Source: Methylocaldum szegediense
Lineage (GTDB): Bacteria > Pseudomonadota > Gammaproteobacteria > Methylococcales > Methylococcaceae
Direction: 5' to 3'
Assembly (NCBI RefSeq): GCF_949769195.1
Contig: NZ_OX458333.1
Span: 682,001 to 746,000 of the forward strand
Length of the DNA stretch: 64,000 nucleotides
The translations under genes were made by a program, and so were the position numbers. Numbering within the stretch: the stretch's first letter is position 1; every line of letters begins with the position of its first letter. Under the pieces are notes generated by a model. That model searched no databases, was not told the DNA's origin, and worked only from the letters and a program-made list of their open reading frames with translations. This document shows, piece after piece, positions 57,314 to 64,000 of the stretch.

Positions 57314-58254
57314 GCGGCTTGCTCCTCCGTTACGGGTGTGTGTTGAGTGATGTCGATGAAAATCTCTTCCATGCTGCGCCGTTCAGGAGTTAGTTCGAGC
57401 AGTCCCCAACCCAGCGACACGGCTGTTTCGGCGATCCGCTCGGCGGGGTTTTTGTCCTTGTCGTGGAAAATCCGATAACGCCGCTCGCCGAGATCCTCGA
57501 TTTTCTGAATGCCGCCTAGGGCATAGAGCTTCATCAGATCGGCTTCTTGCCGGGTTTCCAGCACTATGCTAGAGGCTCGCATCTGCTGTTCGAGACCTTC
57601 GATACTGTCGTTGAGCACCAGCTTGCCCTTGTGGATGATTTGTACGCGGGTGCAAGATTCCTGGACTTCGGGGAGGATATGCGTCGAAAGAATGATGCCG
57701 TGTTCCTTGCCGAGTTCTCGGATCAGCTCCCGGATTTCGCGGATCTGGATCGGATCCAATCCAACAGTCGGCTCATCGAGAATGATGACCGAAGGGGAAT
57801 GAAGTATGGCCTGGGCGATGCCGACCCGCTGCTGATAGCCCTTCGACAGATTCCCGATCAGTCGTTCACCTACATCGGTCAAGCCGCAGCGATCTTTGGC
57901 GCTGTCGATCGCGGACGAGATCTTTTCCCGCGGAATCTGGTGCAACTTCCCGCAGTAGTTCAGATATTCGTCGACGGTCAGTTCACGGTATACCGGCGGT
58001 ATCTCGGGCAAATAGCCGAGCTCCCGCTTGGCTTCCTTGGGGTTGTCGAGTATGTCGATCCCGTTGATGAGGATTTGTCCTGAGGTGGGCGCGAGGTTGC
58101 CGCAGATCATCTGCATAGTTGACGATTTGCCGGCTCCGTTGGGACCGAGAAACCCCAGGATTTCGCCCTTTTCTAGCGTGAACGAAACGTTGTTGACGGC
58201 GCAATGGTCGCCGTAATAGCGAAAAAGTTGTTCGACTTGAACGAGTTGAGTCAT
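57310..58254 (-). CDS. ABC transporter ATPase, GldA-like (314 aa)
   Basis: Walker A GPNGAGKSST (about 39-48), signature LSKGYQQRVGIAQAIL and Walker B VIILDEPTVGLDP are intact. The start ATG 58254 gives MTQLVQVEQL, the usual beginning; the frame upstream to 58359 has no support. It heads the four-gene operon ATPase-permease-GldG-DUF4340. In Bacteroidetes the related GldAFG set is tied to gliding; here the role is unknown. Confidence 0.93.
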   Translation of the reverse strand: MTQLVQVEQLFRYYGDHCAVNNVSFTLEKGEILGFLGPNGAGKSSTMQMICGNLAPTSGQILINGIDILDNPKEAKRELGYLPEIPPVYRELTVDEYLNYCGKLHQIPREKISSAIDSAKDRCGLTDVGERLIGNLSKGYQQRVGIAQAILHSPSVIILDEPTVGLDPIQIREIRELIRELGKEHGIILSTHILPEVQESCTRVQIIHKGKLVLNDSIEGLEQQMRASSIVLETRQEADLMKLYALGGIQKIEDLGERRYRIFHDKDKNPAERIAETAVSLGWGLLELTPERRSMEEIFIDITQHTPVTEEQAA

Positions 58255-58885
58255 AGCGCGCGTAAGATACAAAAATTTTTCCGAATTGCAAGATACGGGC
58301 CATCTTGGCCTAATGGTGCCGCGCACCGTAAAAAAGGCAGAACCCAATAACGGTATCACAGACCGGTCCCGCCGTCCTTATCACAGCATCAAAATGGCGA
58401 TTGAGATCTGTGCCGGCGGTGGCATAACCCTTCGGCAGGTCTACGACAGGCCCTTCGACAAGCTCAGAGCGAACGGTCAACGCTAAGAAGTCCAGCTCGA
58501 GACTGCGGGAAATTCCGTGCCCCGTCCCGGATTGAGTTGTACTCAATTCGAGCGAAGCGGGCGTTCCCAGTGGCGAACCAGGCGGATCTGCATGCGAAAC
58601 CGTGCGCCACAAGGTTCGTTCCGGCTCGCTCCTGGCGGCGCTTCCAAAGCCAAAATAAGTTGACCTCTCCCGGCAATTACTTTAAGAAGGTGCGGGGGTT
58701 GTGAAGCCGGGCCAGAAAATTTTGTCAATCATGAAATCATAGATCGTGAATTTCTCGTCCTTGTACGTGTTTTAGCTTTTTTGTCCAGCGTTGGACGGAA
58801 TTTCTGTCGCCCTGTTTTCGCCCTCTTGAGACAAAAACAACGTTAGTAATCGTTGCGCTTTGTAGCGCTAGGAGGAGTAACTTTT
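58255..58885. other. Divergent intergenic region between the ABC operon and pntAB
   Basis: About 630 bp without a gene. It contains a REP-like sequence (58440-58482), a small palindrome ATTGAGT/ACTCAAT near 58531, and AT-rich DNA from 58700 that probably carries the pntA promoter. Confidence 0.45.
58440..58482. repeat. REP-like sequence with the TTCGACAAGCTCA motif
   Basis: Contains GACAGGCCCTTCGACAAGCT followed by CAGAGCGAACGG, the motif of a common dispersed intergenic repeat of many proteobacteria. Only one arm is clear here. No function is assigned. Confidence 0.5.
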
Positions 58886-60448
58886 ATGCGAATTGGGGTT
58901 CCCAAAGAACTACACGCCGGAGAAAAGCGTGTAGCGACCGTGCCGGAGGTGGCCGAAAAACTCATAAAGCTCGGTTTCTCCGTGTCCGTGGAGACCGGGG
59001 CTGGCGAGAGTGCCAATTTTTCCGATGACGCCTACCGCGAGGTCGGCTGCAGCATCGCGCCTGATGCCAAAACCCTCTGGGCGGAGTCGGACATCGTGCT
59101 AAAGGTACGTGGTCCACAGGTTCATCCTGAGCTGGCTGTGGACGAAGTCGAATATTTGCGCGAAGGCGGACACCTTATCAGTTTCATCTGGCCGGCCCAG
59201 AACCCCGAACTCATGGAACGCCTCGCGGCGAAGAAGGCCACCGTGCTGGCAATGGACAGCGTACCCCGCATTTCCCGTGCGCAGAAGCTGGATGCCTTGA
59301 GCTCGATGGCGAACATTGCCGGCTACCGTGCGGTGATCGAGGCGGCTCATCACTTCGGGCGGTTCTTCACCGGTCAGGTGACCGCCGCCGGCAAGGTACC
59401 GCCCGCGAAAGTTTTCGTGATCGGATGCGGCGTGGCCGGATTGGCTGCTCTCGGCGCGGCGAACGGTCTCGGTGCCATCGTTCGGGCTACGGATACCCGT
59501 TCGGAAGTCAGGGACCAGGTCAAGTCCATGGGCGCCGAATTCGTGGAAGTCAATTACCAGGAAGAGGGCGCCGGCGTCGGGGGCTATGCCAAAGAAATGA
59601 GCGAGGGCTACAAAAAAGCCCAAAGCGAAATGATCGCCCGCCAGTGCATGGATGTGGATATCATCATCACGACCGCCTTGATTCCCGGCAAGCCAGCGCC
59701 CAAGCTGATTACTGCTGGGATGGTGGAATCCATGAAGCCCGGCAGTGTCATCGTCGACTTGGCGGCCGAACAGGGCGGCAACTGCGAACTGACGGTTCCG
59801 GGCGAAGTCGTCGTCCGCCACGGTGTCACCATCATCGGCTACACCGATCTGCCCAGCCGCCTCGCTCGGCAGTCCAGCACGCTGTATGCCACCAACCTTC
59901 TGCGGCTGATCGAAGAGCTATGCCCGAACAAGGACGGCACGATTTACGTCAACATGGAGGATGAAGTCATTCGCGGAACCACGGTGATCAAAGATGGTGA
60001 GATCACTTGGCCGCCGCCACCGCCGAAAATCACCGCGGCCCCGGTAGGCGCCACCCCGGCACCGCCGGTCGAAATCAAAAAGGAGGAAAAGAAGCCGCTG
60101 CTGCCCGCCTGGGCGAAAACCGGTATCACGCTGGGCGTGGCGGGTCTCTTGTTCTACGGTCTCGGTGCCGTGGCTCCGGCAGCGTTCATGTCCCACTTCA
60201 CCGTTTTCGTGCTGGCCTGTTTCGTAGGCTATATGGTGATCTGGAATGTCACCCCGGCCTTGCACACTCCGCTCATGAGCGTCACCAACGCCATTTCGAG
60301 CATCATCGCAATCGGCGCATTGATCCAGATTTCCTCGCCCGGTGCATTGATCACCATATTGGCGGGGCTCGCCATCGTGCTGACCTCGGTCAACATGGCC
60401 GGCGGTTTCTGGGTCACCCAGCGCATGCTGCGCATGTTCAGAAAATAA
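58886..60448 (+). CDS. pntA: NAD(P) transhydrogenase subunit alpha PntA (520 aa)
   Basis: Membrane-bound, proton-driven transhydrogenase alpha subunit, moving hydride from NADH to NADP. It begins MRIGVPKELHAGEKRVATVPE. NAD-domain motifs include RISRAQKLDALSSMANIAGYRAV and FVIGCGVAGLAALGAANGLGA. A Pro-rich linker (about 375-400) leads to three to four C-terminal helices, so this is the single-chain E. coli-type subunit. ATG 58886 has GGAGGAG upstream. NADPH supply for biosynthesis fits methylotrophy. Confidence 0.96.
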   Translation: MRIGVPKELHAGEKRVATVPEVAEKLIKLGFSVSVETGAGESANFSDDAYREVGCSIAPDAKTLWAESDIVLKVRGPQVHPELAVDEVEYLREGGHLISFIWPAQNPELMERLAAKKATVLAMDSVPRISRAQKLDALSSMANIAGYRAVIEAAHHFGRFFTGQVTAAGKVPPAKVFVIGCGVAGLAALGAANGLGAIVRATDTRSEVRDQVKSMGAEFVEVNYQEEGAGVGGYAKEMSEGYKKAQSEMIARQCMDVDIIITTALIPGKPAPKLITAGMVESMKPGSVIVDLAAEQGGNCELTVPGEVVVRHGVTIIGYTDLPSRLARQSSTLYATNLLRLIEELCPNKDGTIYVNMEDEVIRGTTVIKDGEITWPPPPPKITAAPVGATPAPPVEIKKEEKKPLLPAWAKTGITLGVAGLLFYGLGAVAPAAFMSHFTVFVLACFVGYMVIWNVTPALHTPLMSVTNAISSIIAIGALIQISSPGALITILAGLAIVLTSVNMAGGFWVTQRMLRMFRK

Positions 60449-60463
60449 GCGGAGAGAATAACA

Positions 60464-61864
60464 ATGTCAGAAGGCTTAGTTACCGTTTCCTATATCGGCT
60501 CGACGATACTGTTCATCTTGAGCCTGGGGGGGTTGTCCCATCCCGAAACTGCGCGGCGCGGCAACTTCTACGGCATTCTTGGCATGAGCATCGCCATACT
60601 AGCGACTGTGCTCGGGCCGAAGGTGACCAGCTACGTTCCGATCATCATCGCCATGTTGATCGGCAGCGCCGTCGGCATCTACGCCGCCATTAAGGTCAAG
60701 ATGACCGAAATGCCGGAACTTGTCGCACTGATGCACAGCCTGGTGGGGCTGGCCGCCGTACTGGTGGGGTATGCGAATTTCATCGATCCGACCGCCGCCT
60801 TTACCGGAGTCGAAAAAACCATCCACGAAGTGGAAATCTATCTCGGCATCCTGATCGGCGCGGTTACGTTTTCCGGTTCGGTCATCGCCTTCGGTAAGTT
60901 GTCCGGCAAGATCGATGGCAAGCCGGTATTGCTTCCGGCCCGTCACTGGATCAATCTGGGCCTCTTGATTCTGGCCATCATCCTGGGCGTCGGCTTCATC
61001 AACGCGCAGTCCACGGCGGGCGGGTTCGTTCCCCTGCTGCTGATGACCGCGATCGCGTTGGCTTTCGGAGTGCACATGGTCATGGCGATCGGCGGCGCCG
61101 ATATGCCGGTCGTGGTGTCCATGCTCAACAGCTACTCGGGATGGGCGGCTTCGGCTACCGGCTTCATGCTGTCCAACGATCTGCTGATCGTGACCGGCGC
61201 CCTGGTGGGTTCTTCCGGCGCGATTCTGTCCTACATCATGTGCCGCGCGATGAACCGTCATTTCCTCTCGGTCATCGCCGGCGGATTCGGTACCGGCACA
61301 GGGGTGACACCGGCCGGCGGCGCGGGCGCAGAGGGCGAGGTCCAGCCCATTACGCCAGAAGAAACGGCGGAACTGCTGCGCAATGCCAGCCGCGTGATTC
61401 TCGTCCCAGGTTACGGCATGGCGGTGGCCCAGGCGCAGCACACGGTATACGAGATCACCAAGCTGTTGCGTGAGAAAGGCGTCGACGTGCGCTTCGCCAT
61501 CCATCCGGTGGCAGGCCGTATGCCTGGCCATATGAACGTGCTGTTGGCCGAGGCGAAGGTTCCTTATGACATCGTGCTCGAAATGGACGAAATCAACGAG
61601 GACTTCCCGGAAACCGATGTCGCCATGGTGATAGGCGCCAACGACATCGTGAATCCTGCCGCTCAGGAAGATCCGAACAGTCCCATCGCCGGCATGCCGG
61701 TCTTGGAGGTCTGGAAGGCGAAAACCTCCATCGTCATGAAGCGCTCAATGGCGTCCGGCTATGCCGGCGTCGACAATCCGCTGTTCTATAAAGAAAACAA
61801 CCGGATGCTGTTCGGCGATGCCAAGAAGACCCTGGACGAGGTGCTGAAGTACTTGCAGGGTTGA
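60464..61864 (+). CDS. pntB: NAD(P) transhydrogenase subunit beta PntB (466 aa)
   Basis: The N-terminal half has eight to nine membrane helices (proton channel). The C-terminal NADP domain carries [38 protein letters not shown] and [12 protein letters not shown]. Normal length. It starts 15 bp after pntA and is followed by a clear terminator. Confidence 0.96.
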   Translation: MSEGLVTVSYIGSTILFILSLGGLSHPETARRGNFYGILGMSIAILATVLGPKVTSYVPIIIAMLIGSAVGIYAAIKVKMTEMPELVALMHSLVGLAAVLVGYANFIDPTAAFTGVEKTIHEVEIYLGILIGAVTFSGSVIAFGKLSGKIDGKPVLLPARHWINLGLLILAIILGVGFINAQSTAGGFVPLLLMTAIALAFGVHMVMAIGGADMPVVVSMLNSYSGWAASATGFMLSNDLLIVTGALVGSSGAILSYIMCRAMNRHFLSVIAGGFGTGTGVTPAGGAGAEGEVQPITPEETAELLRNASRVILVPGYGMAVAQAQHTVYEITKLLREKGVDVRFAIHPVAGRMPGHMNVLLAEAKVPYDIVLEMDEINEDFPETDVAMVIGANDIVNPAAQEDPNSPIAGMPVLEVWKAKTSIVMKRSMASGYAGVDNPLFYKENNRMLFGDAKKTLDEVLKYLQG

Positions 61865-61871
61865 TTTACAG

Positions 61872-61920
61872 CGGTCGGAAGCGGTACGCACACACACCGT
61901 TTCCGACCGTCCTTCTTGCT
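61872..61920 (+). terminator. Rho-independent terminator of pntAB
   Basis: CGGTCGGAAGCGGT (61872-61885) pairs with ACCGTTTCCGACCG (61896-61909), 14 bp with one G-U, loop of 10. The following tccttcttgcttct is T-rich. It lies 8 bp after the pntB stop. Confidence 0.85.
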
Positions 61921-62303
61921 TCTCGGCAGTATCCGAACTGCCAGCCTTGGGCACGTCGGCTTTTCGGCAATAGCGAGAAGTTTGAACGCCCGAGCCGTCG
62001 TTTTCTAACGCTCACGAGTGCATCGGTGCTCTGACGAGGAGCAGGACGGAACGGCATCCATCATTTCCGCAACCGCTACGGAAAGTGGCCCAGGTCCTCT
62101 GACATCGGATGCCGGCACCCCCGGGGCGGCCGTGCCTGGACAGAGGCACGGCCAATGTCATATTCGCCTCTTTCAAAGTCCGATACGGAGCGCCGGCCCG
62201 CGCCAGGTCATTGGGAATTTGCCCTAAAGATGTGACAATCCGGTTCGACTTTCGCCGGTTTGCACATTATCATTCGTCCGTTTGTTCAAAGCTTTTGCGA
62301 AGT
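61921..62303. other. Intergenic region upstream of oadG
   Basis: About 380 bp without a convincing gene. Contains GC-rich hairpin-prone sequence around 62110-62155. The promoter for oadGA is expected here but not identified. Confidence 0.4.
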
Positions 62304-62552
62304 ATGGACTATTCAATCGGCGAATTGTTGCTTTCCGGTGTCAAGATCATGCTGGTCGGCATGGCGATCGTGTATCTTTTCTTGGCGCTGCTGGTCTGGG
62401 TGATCGGGATCACGTCGAAACTGCTTAACCGCTACGTACCGGAACCGGAACACGCTCCTGGTGCTTCTGCCCATCCCCCGGATGTTGATTCGGATAACTC
62501 CGAGATCGTAGCCGCCATCACGGCGGCCATCCACCGGTACCAGAATCAGTAA
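62304..62552 (+). CDS. oadG: OadG-like small membrane subunit of oxaloacetate decarboxylase (82 aa)
   Basis: One N-terminal membrane helix (GVKIMLVGMAIVYLFLALLVWV, with charge boundaries at about 11-35), then a Pro/Asp-rich linker and a C-terminal helix (EIVAAITAAIHRYQNQ) typical of OadG/MmdD gamma subunits that dock the carboxyltransferase. The frame extends upstream to 62109, but ATG 62304 gives the expected size. It is 34 bp before oadA. Confidence 0.85.
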   Translation: MDYSIGELLLSGVKIMLVGMAIVYLFLALLVWVIGITSKLLNRYVPEPEHAPGASAHPPDVDSDNSEIVAAITAAIHRYQNQ

Positions 62553-62586
62553 TACATAGAAAAGAAGAAGGTTAGGAGTTTGTTCC

Positions 62587-64000
62587 ATGGCTAACCCTTT
62601 AGGCATTACCGACGTCGTTCTGCGCGACGCGCACCAGTCGTTGCTGGCTACCCGTCTGCGGCTCGAGGACATGCTGCCGATTTGCGACAAGTTGGATCAA
62701 GTCGGTTTTTGGTCGCTCGAAAGCTGGGGGGGAGCGACGTTCGATGCCTGTATCCGTTACCTGGGCGAAGATCCGTGGGAGCGTTTGCGTGCTCTCAAGA
62801 AAGCGCTGCCCCGAACTCGCCTCCAGATGCTACTGCGCGGGCAGAATTTGCTCGGCTATCGGCATTATGCGGACGATGTGGTGGACCGGTTCGTCGAGCG
62901 GGCGGCGGAAAACGGCGTCGATGTGTTCCGCATCTTCGATGCGATGAACGATCTGCGAAATTTCGAGAGAGCCGTCAAAGCGACGATCAATGCTGGCAAA
63001 CATGCCCAGGGCACGATCTCTTACACCGTGAGCCCGGTGCATACCATCCGGATGTGGGTGGACCTCGCGAAACGCCTGGAAGATATGGGCGTGCATTCGA
63101 TCTGCATCAAGGACATGGCGGGCCTTCTCAAGCCTTACGTGGCCGAGGAACTGATTAAGAAGCTGAAGAGAGCCGTCAAGGTTCCGATTCATATGCAATG
63201 TCATGCCACGACCGGACTGAGCACCGCGACTATCCTCAAGGCGGTGGAAGCCGGGATCGACAACGTCGATACCGCGATTTCCTCCATGAGCATGACCTAT
63301 GGGCACAGCCCCACCGAGGCTGTCGTCGCAGCTCTTCAAGGGCATAAACGCGACACCGGCCTGGATCTACGGCTTCTGGAAGAGATTGCGGCCTATTTCC
63401 GCGAGGTCCGGAAGAAATACGCGAAGTTCGAAGGCAGCCTCAAAGGTGTCGACAGCCGCATCCTGGTCGCGCAAGTTCCGGGCGGAATGCTCACCAACAT
63501 GGAGAGCCAGCTGAAAGAGCAGGGCGCTTTGGATCGCTTCGACGAAGTGCTCGAAGAGATTCCGCGGGTTCGCGAAGATTTGGGTTTCATTCCGCTGGTT
63601 ACGCCGACCTCGCAGATCGTCGGAACCCAGGCGGTCATCAATGTGCTGTCGGGCGAGCGCTACAAGACGATCACCAAGGAAACCGCAGGCGTACTCCGGG
63701 GCGAATACGGGGCGACCCCGGCACCGGTGAACAAAGAGTTACAGCAGCGAGTGCTCGAAGGCGCCGAGCCCATCACCGTCAGGCCGGCGGATCTCCTAGA
63801 GCCGGAGATGGAGAAACTTACGGCCGAGCTCAAGAAGATGGCGGCGGAAAATGGCGTAAAGCTGGCGGAAAACGAAGTGGAGGACGTGCTGACCTATGCG
63901 CTCTTCCCTCAGATCGGCTGGCGCTTCCTGCAAAATCGCGGCAACCCTGCGGCCTTCGAGCCGGCGCCCGGAACGGAAGAGGCCGCCAAGCCCGAAGCTC
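62587..64000 (+). CDS. oadA: Oxaloacetate decarboxylase alpha subunit (carboxyltransferase), 3' end outside window
   Basis: Open from ATG 62587 to the window end (471 codons). It starts [23 protein letters not shown]. The HMGL-type barrel is followed by a PYC-OADA conserved region ([15 protein letters not shown]). The metal and biotin-transfer residues of the family are visible in [21 protein letters not shown] with its catalytic-type Lys, and [10 protein letters not shown]. The C-terminal biotinyl domain and any oadB lie beyond 64000. Biotin-dependent decarboxylation coupled to sodium export is the family role; a pyruvate-carboxylase-like use cannot be excluded. Confidence 0.92.
   Translation, partial: MANPLGITDVVLRDAHQSLLATRLRLEDMLPICDKLDQVGFWSLESWGGATFDACIRYLGEDPWERLRALKKALPRTRLQMLLRGQNLLGYRHYADDVVDRFVERAAENGVDVFRIFDAMNDLRNFERAVKATINAGKHAQGTISYTVSPVHTIRMWVDLAKRLEDMGVHSICIKDMAGLLKPYVAEELIKKLKRAVKVPIHMQCHATTGLSTATILKAVEAGIDNVDTAISSMSMTYGHSPTEAVVAALQGHKRDTGLDLRLLEEIAAYFREVRKKYAKFEGSLKGVDSRILVAQVPGGMLTNMESQLKEQGALDRFDEVLEEIPRVREDLGFIPLVTPTSQIVGTQAVINVLSGERYKTITKETAGVLRGEYGATPAPVNKELQQRVLEGAEPITVRPADLLEPEMEKLTAELKKMAAENGVKLAENEVEDVLTYALFPQIGWRFLQNRGNPAAFEPAPGTEEAAKPEA

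Noticed and set aside
60599-61531. 310-codon minus-strand frame opposite pntB
   Set aside because: Shadow of a well-recognised gene.

Overview
The window looks like the chromosome of a gammaproteobacterial methanotroph of the Methylococcus/Methylocaldum type. It carries a fused 3-hexulose-6-phosphate synthase/6-phospho-3-hexuloisomerase, separate unfused copies of both genes, two 6-phosphogluconate dehydrogenases, transaldolase, transketolase, class II fructose-bisphosphate aldolase, a CbbY-like phosphatase and phosphoribulokinase. Ribulose-monophosphate formaldehyde assimilation together with Calvin-cycle enzymes is the 'type X' combination. lpxK, kdsB, exbBD, rlmKL and pntAB fit a Gram-negative gammaproteobacterium. 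The genus is inferred from gene content only.

Region 1 (1-13.5 kb) is accessory. A partial LuxR-type regulator is followed by hairpins and a short dispersed repeat, then a complete IS21-family element with a 6-bp target duplication. Next comes a minus-strand cluster of nine tightly spaced genes (13510 down to 2962). It encodes two paralogous proteins with a very acidic N-terminus and an Arg/Ala-rich remainder, an HExxH metallopeptidase, a large protein interrupted by an IS481-family element, four proteins I cannot identify, and a DUF4438-type protein. This is the best candidate in the window for an undescribed system.

Region 2 (13.8-31.7 kb) holds an orphan F1-ATPase beta-like gene, the hps-phi fusion, a CDF transporter and an L,D-transpeptidase lipoprotein. 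It continues with an SbmA-type ABC protein whose ATPase motifs are eroded (coupled to a transglycosylase-like lipoprotein), rlmKL, acylphosphatase, an HTTM-DCC fusion protein, the exbB-exbD-lpxK-trm112-kdsB operon, and a membrane protein with three TGVA(R/K)YLKNL repeats at exact 20-residue spacing.

Region 3 (32-47 kb) is central carbon metabolism: hps and phi, a second IS481 copy, transaldolase divergent from tkt-fba-cbbY-prk, a dynamin-like GTPase, an aspartic protease and gnd. Two perfect hairpins stand between tkt and fba.

Region 4 (47-64 kb) contains a di-haem cytochrome, a CrtC/AttH-like lipocalin protein, a YihY-family gene broken by a frameshift, a CAP-domain protein, an NAD-type 6PGDH-like gene, mutM, a GldFG-like ABC operon with DUF4340, pntAB with a good terminator, and oadG plus the start of oadA, which runs off the end.

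No tRNA, rRNA or CRISPR array was recognised. The two IS481 copies are in opposite orientation, so recombination between them could invert about 25 kb.
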